Part shown: positions 43,001 to 52,148 of the stretch, piece by piece | How the letters are laid out: every line of letters begins with the position of its first letter | How positions within the stretch are numbered: the stretch's first letter is position 1 | Source: Lachnospiraceae bacterium | Lineage (GTDB): Bacteria; Bacillota; Clostridia; Lachnospirales; Lachnospiraceae | Assembly: GCA_021772075.1 (NCBI GenBank) | Contig: JAETNQ010000011.1 | Coordinates: 1 to 64,000, forward strand | Reading direction: 5' to 3' | DNA length: 64,000 bases | The notes under the pieces: model-generated | Databases searched by the model: none | What the model saw: only the letters and a program-made list of their open reading frames with translations | Told to the model about the DNA's origin: nothing | Made by a program: the position numbers and the translations under genes

Positions 43001-43093
43001 TGTGGAAAGAAGTTCTAAGGCTCACAGCAAAGGCTGTTTCGCCAAGAACTTCTAAATTCCACACCGAAGAACGCCTGAAAAGCGGCGTTCTTC
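43000..43093. repeat. double-hairpin element, copy 1
   Basis: Hairpin 1: 43000-43016 pairs with 43045-43064 over 17 bp with a 3-base bulge, capping an inner GGC...GCC and CAGC/GCTG stem. One base later comes hairpin 2: GAAGAACGCC (43066-43075) with GGCGTTCTTC (43084-43093) around an 8-base loop. There is no T-tract behind it, so it is not an ordinary terminator although it lies between two genes of one operon. The same architecture with different sequence is found at 48006-48092. Confidence 0.8.
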
Positions 43094-43128
43094 CCATGGA
43101 TGATTTGTACTGCCGGAGGAGATAAGAA

Positions 43129-43470
43129 ATGGGGATGGAAATGGATCAGTATCGCAATAGGAAAATGAAAAAAGGAGAAAAAGAGGAAAAACCGAAACAG
43201 GCGATCGCCCTTTCCTACGATCCGGATGAGGAAGCGCCAAGGATCATAGCCAGCGGCAGGGGGGCTTTGGCGGAAAGAATCATTGAACGGGCGAAAGAGG
43301 CGGATGTGCCTGTCCATCAGGACGATAAGCTGGCGGATACTCTTTCCCGCCTGGAAATCGGGGATATGATACCGCCGGAATTATATGAAGTGGTGGCGGA
43401 AATACTTGTTTTTGTAGATGCTATGGATAAGATCAAAGCGAAAATGGATCAAAAAGGGAAGAAGCATTGA
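43129..43470 (+). CDS. ylqH: YlqH, FlhB C-terminal-like protein
   Basis: The 113-residue soluble protein resembles the cytoplasmic tail of the type III export protein FlhB (AIALSYDPDEEAPRIIASGRGALAERI, seen in parts; then DDKLADTLSRLEIGDMIPPELYEVVAEIL). The autocleavage NPTH motif of true FlhB is replaced by SYDP, so it should not be processed. GGAGGAG precedes the ATG. It follows the FliK-like gene as in Bacillus ylqG-ylqH, and the TTGA overlap couples it to yraN. Confidence 0.9.
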   Translation: MGMEMDQYRNRKMKKGEKEEKPKQAIALSYDPDEEAPRIIASGRGALAERIIERAKEADVPVHQDDKLADTLSRLEIGDMIPPELYEVVAEILVFVDAMDKIKAKMDQKGKKH

Positions 43471-43832
43471 ATAAAAGGGCATTAGGGAAAAGATATGAAG
43501 AAAAAGCCTGCCAGTATCTGGAAAGCAAGGGAATGAAGATGGTGGAGAAAAATTTTCGGTGCCGGCAAGGGGAAATCGATCTGATCGGCCTCCACGAGGG
43601 GTATCTGGTATTCGTGGAAGTCAAATACCGGGCAGAAAACGCGGGCCATGCGGCAGAGGCTGTAACGGAAGCAAAGCAAAGAAAGATATGCCGGACAGCG
43701 GATTATTACCGGTACCGCCACAGAATAGGGGAAGACAGGGCTATGCGGTATGATGTGGTCGCTATGCAGGGAACAGATAATAATCTGCGCATTGTCTGGT
43801 ATAAAAATGCTTTTTTCCATAGATCCCGATAG
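43467..43832 (+). CDS. yraN: YraN family (UPF0102) nuclease-fold protein
   Basis: The 121-residue protein has a restriction-endonuclease-like fold: GKRYEEKACQYLESKG, then CRQGEIDLIG and FVEVKYR, which provide the E...D...ExK metal site. Its cellular role is not established. It starts at TTG inside the ylqH stop (TTGA); no ATG option keeps the conserved N-terminus. Confidence 0.93.
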   Translation: MNKRALGKRYEEKACQYLESKGMKMVEKNFRCRQGEIDLIGLHEGYLVFVEVKYRAENAGHAAEAVTEAKQRKICRTADYYRYRHRIGEDRAMRYDVVAMQGTDNNLRIVWYKNAFFHRSR

Positions 43833-43844
43833 AAAGGCATAGGT

Positions 43845-44705
43845 ATGGATATGGATTTGCAGGGTATCAAACGAAAGGGGACAAACGAAGTCCTGAAAAG
43901 GAAGGTTGACCGGGGAGTGGAATATCTGACATTTCCTGCCTTGGAAAAGACGGGGATCGTCAGCCATCTTTTTTCCACCCGCATCGGCGGGGCGAGCGAA
44001 GGAATATATGCTTCCATGAATCTGAGTTATACGAGGGGGGATCGGAAAGAAGCGGTGGATGAGAACTTTCGGAGGATTGCGATGGTCATGGGCCGGGAAA
44101 TCTCGGATTTCGTATTATCCGACCAGACGCATACAACGAATATCCGTAAAGTCACGGAAGAAGACAGAGGAAAGGGAATCGTTGGAAAAAAGGATTATTG
44201 CGATGTGGACGGATTGATTACGAATGAAAGGCATATTGTACTGGCTACTTTTTATGCGGATTGTGTGCCGCTTTTTTTGGTGGATAAGAAGCACCGGGCC
44301 ATCGGCCTGTCCCATTCCGGATGGAAGGGAACGGCAGGACGTATGGGCGCATGTACGCTCCGGGCAATGAAAGAAGCTTATGGAACGGAACCGGAAGACG
44401 TGGAAGTCGGGATCGGGCCTTCGATCTGCGGGGACTGTTATGAGGTCGGAGAAGATGTGGCCGATGTTTTTGCCGCAGAGTTTCCCGGAGAAATACAGAA
44501 AGATATACTTATAAAAAAAGAAGGAGGGAAATACCAGCTGGACCTGTGGAAGGCGAATGAGTATATTTTCCGAACGGCGGGCGTTCCCGGGGAACAGATC
44601 AGCGTGACGGATATCTGCACCTGCTGCAATCCGGATTATCTGTTTTCCCATAGGGCGAGCCAGGGGAAACGGGGAAATCTGGGAGCCTTTCTTTGCTTAC
44701 TTTAA
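43845..44705 (+). CDS. pgeF: PgeF (YlmD/YfiH family) laccase-domain protein
   Basis: The 286-residue protein contains the metal-ligand pattern of the family: FYADCVPLFL, LSHSGWKGTAGRM and the C-terminal CTCCNPDYLFSHR. E. coli PgeF corrects misincorporated amino acids in peptidoglycan precursors; the family was earlier called polyphenol oxidase and some members deaminate nucleosides. It ends the cluster that began at ylxM; no hairpin terminator is visible behind it. Confidence 0.93.
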   Translation: MDMDLQGIKRKGTNEVLKRKVDRGVEYLTFPALEKTGIVSHLFSTRIGGASEGIYASMNLSYTRGDRKEAVDENFRRIAMVMGREISDFVLSDQTHTTNIRKVTEEDRGKGIVGKKDYCDVDGLITNERHIVLATFYADCVPLFLVDKKHRAIGLSHSGWKGTAGRMGACTLRAMKEAYGTEPEDVEVGIGPSICGDCYEVGEDVADVFAAEFPGEIQKDILIKKEGGKYQLDLWKANEYIFRTAGVPGEQISVTDICTCCNPDYLFSHRASQGKRGNLGAFLCLL

Positions 44706-44779
44706 GAAAATCTTAAAGAAATTCCTATATATGCCTTAAAAAAATACAGATATATTTATGAACAGGAGAGGACGATGTT

Positions 44780-45472
44780 ATGGCGGCAATACTTGTATGC
44801 GACGACGATAAGGAAATTGTGGACGCGATCGAGATTTATCTGATGCAGGAAGGATATGAGGTATATAAAGCTTATGACGGCCAACAGGCGCTCAAGGTAT
44901 TGAAAGAAAAGGATATTCATCTTTTGATTATCGATGTGATGATGCCGAAACTGGACGGCATCCATGCCACGCTGAAAATCAGGGAATACAGCAGTATTCC
45001 GATCATTATTTTATCCGCCAAATCGGAAGATACGGATAAAATCCTGGGATTAAACATAGGAGCGGACGATTATGTGACAAAGCCGTTCAACCCTCTGGAA
45101 CTGGTGGCAAGAGTGAAATCAAATTTGCGCAGATATACGACGCTTGGCAACCTGAATACGGAAAATAATGCCTTGTTCCGCGCCGGGGGGCTTTGTATCG
45201 ACGATGATACGAAGGAAGTTACGGTGGATGGGGAAAGCGTCAAACTGACTCCCATCGAGTATAACATCCTGCTTCTTCTTGTAAAAAACCAAGGAAGGGT
45301 TTTTTCCATCAACCAAATTTATGAAAGCATATGGAACGAAGAGGCGATCGGGGCGGATAATACAGTGGCTGTGCATATCAGGCATATCAGGGAAAAGATC
45401 GAGATTGATCCGAAAGAACCCAGATATCTTAAGGTAGTGTGGGGAGTAGGGTACAAAATAGAAAAACAATGA
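44780..45472 (+). CDS. OmpR/PhoB-type response regulator
   Basis: The 230-residue regulator has a receiver domain with ILVCDDD, the acceptor aspartate in IIDVMMPKLDG and K in VTKPFNP. A winged-helix DNA-binding domain follows (LTPIEYNILLLL, IYESIWNEEAIGADNTVAVHIRHIREKI in parts). It lies 25 bases before its kinase. A candidate autoregulated pair; the target genes are unknown. Confidence 0.96.
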   Translation: MAAILVCDDDKEIVDAIEIYLMQEGYEVYKAYDGQQALKVLKEKDIHLLIIDVMMPKLDGIHATLKIREYSSIPIIILSAKSEDTDKILGLNIGADDYVTKPFNPLELVARVKSNLRRYTTLGNLNTENNALFRAGGLCIDDDTKEVTVDGESVKLTPIEYNILLLLVKNQGRVFSINQIYESIWNEEAIGADNTVAVHIRHIREKIEIDPKEPRYLKVVWGVGYKIEKQ

Positions 45473-45497
45473 GGAAACAAAGCGAGGGAGGAACGGG

Positions 45498-48002
45498 ATG
45501 AAAAAGAAACCCTTAAAGGAAAATACCAGAAAGATTTTGCTGGTTATACAACATGCCTTGATCGTGGCAGCGGCAGTTTCTATTTTGGTCGTATTGACAG
45601 GATCCAGCGTTATGCTGACGGGTGTGGATGAAAACTACAGCTATAGCATGGATGCGGGGGAAAAGGAAAAATCCTATGAAGACTCGCTTTTGTTCAACCA
45701 TATATTTGGAAGAGGAGTTGCTGATGTGGCGCGGATGGTGGCAGTCCGTTCCCAAATGGAAACGGATGGACGCTTCGACGGCAGGAAAATCATTGATGTG
45801 GCGACTTTTTATTACCGTTATGGGGATTTGCCGGATAAATATGTGACAGCGAAATATTATCTGGAAGACTTGATTAAATGGGGGCAATATGGGCCGGAAT
45901 ACGAAGACAGATGGTTTACGGGAGAACAGGCGGATGAATTTTTAAACAGAACCAGCACTTATACAAGGATTAATTACAGTTCGGGGAATCTGCCCGGAGG
46001 GATCCTGACGCCCTTTAATGCCCAGCTTGACGAGTATACGGAGGAATACAGCGTATCGGCCAACGGGCTGGAAAACGGGGAATTTCACAGGGACGATACG
46101 AACGCGTCCGTTCTTTTGAACCGGTATCAGACTGTGGATGGAAAGAATATTGAAGAATATACCGGAACATGGGAAGATTATAAAGAGCTTTGCCAGTATG
46201 TGCAGGAAACGGCGGCAATTCTTGCCGGCAATTACCAGGAATATTTAAAATACAAGGAATTTTATGATATTGATCATTCCAATTTAAGGTTTTATATTAT
46301 AAAGGATGTCGGGGATCGAAGGGAAATATATACCAATCTGGCTTCCCGTACGCTTTCAGAGGAAGAGGCAGACAGACAGTTCAAATCTTATGGGAAATAC
46401 TTGTATTTCAGCCCGGAAGATATGAAATACGATTCCAATACCCTGTTAGAGGAAAAAACCGTACGTCATGTATTCAATTCCTTTGAATATGCTTACCCGG
46501 AAACAATGAAGGTCTGGATCGGCGTGGATACTTCCTATGCGGCAGATGACGTCTATATCCAGGGAATGCAAGGATATGAAAGCTATATGCCTTATTACTG
46601 GCAGCTGATCGGATTTGCTTTCGCATGTGTCTGCGCCTGGCTGCTTCTTTTGGTTTATCTGACAGCTATGGAAGGCCGCTGCATCGATGAAGAGGGGAAT
46701 CTGTCTGTCTGCTTGAAAGGAATTGACCATATACCGACGGAATGCATGGTAGGTGCCGCCATCCTGCTGGTAGGCGGAATCATCGTAGCTTTTACTTATA
46801 TTTATGATTCCATGGCGCATGAATTTTATTATGAAACATGGTTTGTTATCGCAGCCGGAGGAGTTGTTCTGATTTGCGAGCTGTTATTTACGGGATTTTA
46901 TTATAGCCTGGTGCGGAGGCTGAAAGCCGATAATCTTTGGAAAGAAAGCCTGGTTTTTAAAGCCGCGGTGAACGGAAGGGCGGTAGCCTGGAAGATCTAT
47001 GATAACGGCGATGTTATTGCAAAATCCTGGCTTCCTTATGCCGTATTCCTTATTGTCAATTTCCTATTTACTCTTTTGGGATGGAAAGGAATCCTTATTG
47101 CGGCTGTTCTCGATCTGGCTTTCGGAGTGCTGATTTACCGCAATACGAAAGACAGGCAGCGCATCGTGGAAGGAATTGAGAAAATAAAGGAAGGTGATTT
47201 TAAACATAAGGTGGATGAGAATCATCTTCATGGCGATAATCTGGCATTGGCCCGTGCGGTCAACAATATCGGCGAGGGAATACGCGTAGCGGTGGAAACG
47301 AGCATGAAGGACGAACGGCTGAAAGCGGATCTGATTACTAACGTATCCCATGATATTAAGACGCCTTTGACTTCCATTATTAACTATGTGGATCTGATTA
47401 AAAGGGAAAACATAGAAAGCGAAAAAATAAAGGGATATGTGGAAGTGCTGGATACCAAATCCCAGCGGTTAAAGCAGCTGACCGATGACTTAGTGGAGGC
47501 ATCCAAGATTTCTTCCGGCAATATTTCCCTTCAGTGGGAGAGGATCAACCTGGTGGAATTGGTGAACCAGACGATCGGGGAGTTTTCGGAAAAATTCGAG
47601 CAAAAAAAACTGGCTCCTGTCATCCGGTATGCGAAGGATTCCATGTATATCGAAGCTGACAGCAGGCGAATATGGCGGGTAGTGGAAAACCTGTTCAATA
47701 ATATCGTGAAATATGCCATGGAAGGAACGAGGGTATATATCGATATGGCGGATCTGTCCGATGAAGACGGGAAGAAATATGTGGAATTTTCCTTGAAAAA
47801 TATTTCTGCCCAGCCGCTGAATATTAATGCGGACGAACTGACCGAACGTTTTATCCGGGGCGATGTAGCGCGAAGCACAGAAGGAAGCGGCCTCGGCCTG
47901 TCTATAGCAAAGAATCTGACAGAAGCCCAGAACGGGACGTTCCAAATCATACTGGACGGGGATCTGTTCAAGGTAGTATTGACATTCCTTCTATTAGTGT
48001 GA
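45498..48002 (+). CDS. membrane sensor histidine kinase with large extracytoplasmic domain
   Basis: The 834-residue kinase has an N-terminal helix (about 14-34) and a ~330-residue extracytoplasmic domain rich in tyrosine and acidic residues. Several further membrane helices follow (about 365-390, 415-440, 450-475, 515-550). After a HAMP-like linker comes HisKA (NVSHDIKTPLTSIINYV) and HATPase (VVENLFNNIVKYA, GSGLGLSIAKNL). The multi-helix arrangement is typical of a kinase type frequent in Clostridia. It pairs with the regulator directly upstream. The stimulus is unknown. Confidence 0.94.
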   Translation: MKKKPLKENTRKILLVIQHALIVAAAVSILVVLTGSSVMLTGVDENYSYSMDAGEKEKSYEDSLLFNHIFGRGVADVARMVAVRSQMETDGRFDGRKIIDVATFYYRYGDLPDKYVTAKYYLEDLIKWGQYGPEYEDRWFTGEQADEFLNRTSTYTRINYSSGNLPGGILTPFNAQLDEYTEEYSVSANGLENGEFHRDDTNASVLLNRYQTVDGKNIEEYTGTWEDYKELCQYVQETAAILAGNYQEYLKYKEFYDIDHSNLRFYIIKDVGDRREIYTNLASRTLSEEEADRQFKSYGKYLYFSPEDMKYDSNTLLEEKTVRHVFNSFEYAYPETMKVWIGVDTSYAADDVYIQGMQGYESYMPYYWQLIGFAFACVCAWLLLLVYLTAMEGRCIDEEGNLSVCLKGIDHIPTECMVGAAILLVGGIIVAFTYIYDSMAHEFYYETWFVIAAGGVVLICELLFTGFYYSLVRRLKADNLWKESLVFKAAVNGRAVAWKIYDNGDVIAKSWLPYAVFLIVNFLFTLLGWKGILIAAVLDLAFGVLIYRNTKDRQRIVEGIEKIKEGDFKHKVDENHLHGDNLALARAVNNIGEGIRVAVETSMKDERLKADLITNVSHDIKTPLTSIINYVDLIKRENIESEKIKGYVEVLDTKSQRLKQLTDDLVEASKISSGNISLQWERINLVELVNQTIGEFSEKFEQKKLAPVIRYAKDSMYIEADSRRIWRVVENLFNNIVKYAMEGTRVYIDMADLSDEDGKKYVEFSLKNISAQPLNINADELTERFIRGDVARSTEGSGLGLSIAKNLTEAQNGTFQIILDGDLFKVVLTFLLLV

Positions 48003-48005
48003 GTA

Positions 48006-48092
48006 AAACATTAAGAAACTCTAAAGCTGCAAAAAACGCAGCCTAAGAGTTTCTTAATGTTTCGGAGAATGCCAAAAATGCGGGCATTCTCC
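48006..48092. repeat. double-hairpin element, copy 2, bidirectional terminator
   Basis: Hairpin 1: 48006-48022 pairs perfectly with 48046-48062 (17 bp), capping GCTGC/GCAGC. One base later, hairpin 2: GGAGAATGCC (48064-48073) with GGCATTCTCC (48083-48092) around a 9-base loop, followed by T-rich sequence. It lies between the convergent kinase and prs genes, so it probably terminates both. Architecture equals 43000-43093 without sequence identity. Confidence 0.85.
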
Positions 48093-48108
48093 CCGTTTTC
48101 TGTTTTGT

Positions 48109-49296
48109 TTATAAGATGACTTCTTCCCGGTTGTTGTATTTTGCCAGCAGTTCATGGATTTTTTCCGTAGGGGTGGAAACGTTGGCCATGGAAGAATCGT
48201 GGTTCATAAAATCAATAATGGAAGCGAGGAATTTGCTCATATCGGCTTCTACATAATAGGGGCGCCCTTTCAGTTCCGGAGGCTGATAGGTCAGATTCGT
48301 TGTCACTACCCTGTCGAAATAGCATTTTTCATAAGCTTCGTCAAAGGCGGAGAGTCCATCGGTAAACAAACCGAAAGTACAGCAGATGAATACCCTTTTC
48401 GCATTCATGTTTTTCAGCTGCCTTGCCGTATCCAGCATACTTCCGCCGGAAGAGATCATATCATCGATAATAATTACGTCTTTTCCGTCGATGTTGTCGC
48501 CCAAAAATTCATGGGCCACGATGGGATTTTTTCCGTTGACAATCATGGAATAGTCCCTGCGTTTGTAAAACATGCCCGTATCCACACCGAGTACATTAGC
48601 GAAATAAACGGCCCGGTCGAGCGCGCCCTCATCAGGGCTGATCACGACGGTATGGTATTTATCGATGATCAGATCTTCCTCGGTATGTAAAAGAGCCCGG
48701 ATAAACTGGTAAGGAGGCGTAAAATTGTCGAAACCGGCGAGCGGCGCGGCATTCTGCACCCTTGGGTCATGCGCGTCGAACGTAATAAAATTGGATACCC
48801 CCATGTTGCTCAGTTCTTCAATGGCATAAGCGCAGTCCAAAGATTCCCTTCCGGTTCTCTTATGCTGCCTGCCTTCATACAGAAAGGGCATAATAACATT
48901 GATTCTGTGGGCTTTTCCATATGCTGCGGCGATAAGCCGCTTCAGGTCCTGATAGTGGTCGTCCGGGGATTTGTGGTTGATATAACCGTTCATTTTGTAT
49001 GTAATGCTGTGATTGCAGACATCTACGAGAAAGAATACGTCCTTTCCGCGGATAGATTCATGGAATACTCCTTTTCCTTCACCCGTGCCGAAACGGGGAC
49101 AGGAAGCTTCCGCAAGATAATTGTCTTCTACATAACCCTGAAAAGCGGGATCGTTTTTGGCAAGGTTGTTTACTGTCTTTCGGAATTCTATCAGATATTG
49201 GTTGACACGTTCTGCCAGCTTTGCGGCGGATTCCGTAGCAACAATCTTCAGCGGGGCAACCGGTATAGCGGCCTCCAGTTCATGTAAATTAGGCAT
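48109..49296 (-). CDS. prs: ribose-phosphate pyrophosphokinase
   Basis: This 395-residue PRPP synthase is of the longer clostridial form. It has the flexible ATP loop region (PFLYEGRQHKRTGRESLD in part), the FDAHDPRVQNAAP segment, and the PRPP-binding loop VIIIDDMISSGGSMLDTA. It makes PRPP for nucleotide, histidine and tryptophan synthesis. GGAGGT five bases before the ATG at 49296 fixes the start; the open frame reaches 49359. It is the only long minus-strand gene in this half of the window. Confidence 0.96.
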   Translation of the reverse strand: MPNLHELEAAIPVAPLKIVATESAAKLAERVNQYLIEFRKTVNNLAKNDPAFQGYVEDNYLAEASCPRFGTGEGKGVFHESIRGKDVFFLVDVCNHSITYKMNGYINHKSPDDHYQDLKRLIAAAYGKAHRINVIMPFLYEGRQHKRTGRESLDCAYAIEELSNMGVSNFITFDAHDPRVQNAAPLAGFDNFTPPYQFIRALLHTEEDLIIDKYHTVVISPDEGALDRAVYFANVLGVDTGMFYKRRDYSMIVNGKNPIVAHEFLGDNIDGKDVIIIDDMISSGGSMLDTARQLKNMNAKRVFICCTFGLFTDGLSAFDEAYEKCYFDRVVTTNLTYQPPELKGRPYYVEADMSKFLASIIDFMNHDSSMANVSTPTEKIHELLAKYNNREEVIL

Positions 49297-49374
49297 ATTG
49301 ACCTCCGTGCTGTTTGAATCTTCGGTTTTTTTCCATTTTTTTGTCATAAAGAAAAGCAAAACTATATATCTTCA

Positions 49375-49404
49375 TTTATATCATTCCTGGTAGTGACACG
49401 TCAA
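49375..49404 (-). promoter_or_regulatory. prs promoter
   Basis: Minus strand: TTGACG (complement of 49399-49404), 18 bases, TATAAA (complement of 49375-49380). It overlaps the divergent promoter at 49393-49421. Confidence 0.6.
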
Positions 49405-49421
49405 GGAAATTCTAGTAGAAT
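49393..49421 (+). promoter_or_regulatory. promoter of the DUF512-der-plsY-gpsA operon
   Basis: GTGACA (49393-49398), 17 bases, TAGAAT (49416-49421). Its -35 touches that of prs, so the two polymerases cannot bind together. Confidence 0.55.
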
Positions 49422-49450
49422 ATAGGTGGACTGTGACGAGGAGGCAAGGA

Positions 49451-50782
49451 ATGAAGAAAAAAGGGCACATTGTAAAAAATACGGCCGGAAACGGCATTGC
49501 ACAGGAAATGGGAATAGAGGCCGGGGACAGGCTGCTGCAGATCAACGGAGAAGAAATCACAGATATCTTTGATTATCAGTATCTGATCCAGGATGAATAT
49601 ATAGAAGTGCTGGTAGAAAAAGCGGATGGAGAGGAATGGCTGCTGGAGATCGATAAAGAGTATGGGGAAGATCTGGGGATCGAATTTGAAAACGGTTTGA
49701 TGGATGAATACCGTTCCTGCCATAACAAATGCATTTTCTGCTTTATTGACCAGATGCCCAAAGGGATGCGGGAAACTCTTTATTTTAAGGACGACGATTC
49801 CAGGCTTTCCTTTTTGCAGGGAAATTATGTGACGCTTACGAATATGTCGGATCATGATATCGACCGGATTATCAAATACCATTTGTCGCCGATCAATATT
49901 TCCTTCCAGACGACGAATCCTGAATTAAGATGCCGGATGCTGAACAACCGTTTTGCAGGGGAGTCATTAAAAAAAGCGGACCGGCTTTATGAAGCGGGAA
50001 TCGCTATGAATGGTCAGATCGTGCTTTGCAAGGGAGTGAATGATAAAGAAGAGCTGGAACGGACGGTTTCCGATCTGGCAGATTATCTGCCGGTGCTGGA
50101 AAGCGTGTCCATAGTTCCGGTAGGGCTTTCCCGGTATAGGGAAGGGCTGTATCCTCTGGAACCTTTTACGAAAGAAGATGCCAAGGAGGTGCTGGCGCTC
50201 GTCCGCCGGTGGCAGGAAAAACTATATCCGTTGTATGGGTTGCATTTTATCCATGCCAGCGACGAATGGTATATCCTGGCGGAAGAAGAGCTGCCGGAGG
50301 AAGATCGCTATGACGGCTATCTCCAGTTGGAAAACGGCGTGGGGATGCTCCGGCTTTTACAGGATGAGTTTAAAGAAGCGCTGGAAGAAGCGGCGGAAGG
50401 CGGGAAAGAACACAGCATGGAAAAAAGCGTTCTTTCCCTCGTAACCGGAAAGCTGGCTTATCCGTATATTCTTTCTATGGCAGAACAAATGATGGAAATT
50501 TTTGATTTCCTCCAGATCAGGGTGTTTGGAATCACCAATGAATTTTTTGGGGAACGCATTACGGTATCCGGGCTTTTGACCGGGCAGGATATAGAAAGGC
50601 AGCTGAAGGGAAAAGCGCTGGGGAACCGCATCCTGCTTCCTGAAAATGTGCTGCGCAGCGGAGAAAGGGTCTTTCTGGACGATATGACGGTGGAAGAACT
50701 GGAAAAAGCTTTACAAGTCAGGGTAGATATTGTAAAATCAAGCGGACGTGATTTTGTAAATGCTATATTAGGAAATAGCTGA
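49451..50782 (+). CDS. DUF512 radical-SAM-like protein with PDZ-like N-terminus
   Basis: The 443-residue protein begins with a PDZ-like domain (GNGIAQEMGIEAGDRLLQINGEE in part). A cysteine cluster CHNKCIFCFIDQMPKG (CxxxCxxC, radical-SAM-like) follows, then a TIM-barrel region with the DUF512 C-terminus (VRVFGITNEFFGERITVSGL in part). Members precede der in many Clostridia, as here. Radical SAM chemistry is likely; the substrate is unknown. GAGGAGG six bases before ATG 49451 decides the start over the upstream GTG. Confidence 0.92.
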   Translation: MKKKGHIVKNTAGNGIAQEMGIEAGDRLLQINGEEITDIFDYQYLIQDEYIEVLVEKADGEEWLLEIDKEYGEDLGIEFENGLMDEYRSCHNKCIFCFIDQMPKGMRETLYFKDDDSRLSFLQGNYVTLTNMSDHDIDRIIKYHLSPINISFQTTNPELRCRMLNNRFAGESLKKADRLYEAGIAMNGQIVLCKGVNDKEELERTVSDLADYLPVLESVSIVPVGLSRYREGLYPLEPFTKEDAKEVLALVRRWQEKLYPLYGLHFIHASDEWYILAEEELPEEDRYDGYLQLENGVGMLRLLQDEFKEALEEAAEGGKEHSMEKSVLSLVTGKLAYPYILSMAEQMMEIFDFLQIRVFGITNEFFGERITVSGLLTGQDIERQLKGKALGNRILLPENVLRSGERVFLDDMTVEELEKALQVRVDIVKSSGRDFVNAILGNS

Positions 50783-50812
50783 AGCCTGAAACGGAAAGGC
50801 GGGAGGTTGGAA

Positions 50813-52147
50813 ATGAAAAAAAGGAAAAAGCCGATTGTGGCAGTAGTAGGAAGGCCCAATGTAGGGAAATCCACGCTGTTTAACTTATTGGCCGGGGAAA
50901 GGATATCGATTGTAAAAGATACGCCGGGTATTACGAGGGATAGGATCTACGCGGACGTTACATGGCTGGATACATCGTTTACGCTGATCGATACGGGAGG
51001 CATCGAGCCGGACAGCAAGGATATTATTCTGTCGCAGATGCGGGAACAGGCACAGACGGCGATTGACACGGCGGACGTGATCTTGTTTATGACGGACGTA
51101 AAACAGGGATTGGTAGATGCTGATGCAAAGGTGGCGGATATGCTGAGGCGTTCAAAGAAACCGGTGGTCCTGGTTGTCAATAAAGTGGATCATTATGAAA
51201 AATATATGGCGGATGTCTATGAGTTCTATAATCTTGGGATCGGGGACCCGCATCCCATATCTTCGGTCAACAAATTGGGAATCGGAGATATGCTGGATGA
51301 AGTAATTTCCCATTTCGGCCAAGCGCAGGAAGAAGAGGAAGAAGACGGCAGGATCAAGGTGGCCATCATCGGAAAACCCAATGTGGGAAAATCCTCCATT
51401 ATTAACCGCCTGATCGGGGAAAACCGCCTGATCGTGTCGGATATCGCAGGAACTACAAGGGATGCCGTGGATACGGAGGTGAAATACAAAGGGAAGGAGT
51501 ATGTCCTGATCGACACTGCCGGGCTGAGGCGCAAGAATAAAATTAAGGAAGAACTGGAAAAGTATATGATCATACGGGCAGTCAGCGCTGTGGAGCGGGC
51601 CGATATCGCGGTACTGGTGATCGATGCCGTGGAAGGAGTGACGGAGCAGGATGCCAAGATCGCCGGAATTGCCCATGAGCGCGGCAAGGCGGTCATTGTG
51701 GCAGTCAATAAATGGGATGCTGTCGAGAAGGACAACCATACCATGAAGAAATTTACCGGCCGGATAAGGGAAGTATTGTCCTTTATGCCTTATGCCGAAA
51801 TCCTGTATATTTCTGCCGTAACCGGCCAGCGCCTGAATAAACTGTATGAAACGATAGATATTGTCAATGAAAACCATTCCATGCGCATAGCGACGGGTGT
51901 TTTGAACGAGATTATGGCGGAAGCGGTTGCTTTGCAGCAGCCTCCCTCCGACAAGGGAAAAAGGCTCCGGCTTTATTATATCACCCAGGTTTCGGTGAAG
52001 CCTCCTACCTTTGTTATTTTTGTCAATGATAAAGAATTGATGCATTTTTCTTATACGAGGTACATTGAGAACCAGATCAGGGAGGCTTTCGGGTTTCGGG
52101 GGACGCCTTTGAAGTTTTTCATCAGGGAAAGGAAGGAGAGTCGGTAA
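50813..52147 (+). CDS. der: ribosome-associated GTPase Der (EngA)
   Basis: The 444-residue GTPase has two tandem G domains: [20 protein letters not shown], then [26 protein letters not shown]-terminal KH-like domain follows. It acts in 50S assembly. ATG 50813 follows GGGAGG; the TTG at 50807 is too close to it. The stop is 1 base before the GTG of plsY. Confidence 0.98.
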   Translation: MKKRKKPIVAVVGRPNVGKSTLFNLLAGERISIVKDTPGITRDRIYADVTWLDTSFTLIDTGGIEPDSKDIILSQMREQAQTAIDTADVILFMTDVKQGLVDADAKVADMLRRSKKPVVLVVNKVDHYEKYMADVYEFYNLGIGDPHPISSVNKLGIGDMLDEVISHFGQAQEEEEEDGRIKVAIIGKPNVGKSSIINRLIGENRLIVSDIAGTTRDAVDTEVKYKGKEYVLIDTAGLRRKNKIKEELEKYMIIRAVSAVERADIAVLVIDAVEGVTEQDAKIAGIAHERGKAVIVAVNKWDAVEKDNHTMKKFTGRIREVLSFMPYAEILYISAVTGQRLNKLYETIDIVNENHSMRIATGVLNEIMAEAVALQQPPSDKGKRLRLYYITQVSVKPPTFVIFVNDKELMHFSYTRYIENQIREAFGFRGTPLKFFIRERKESR

Positions 52148-52148
52148 A

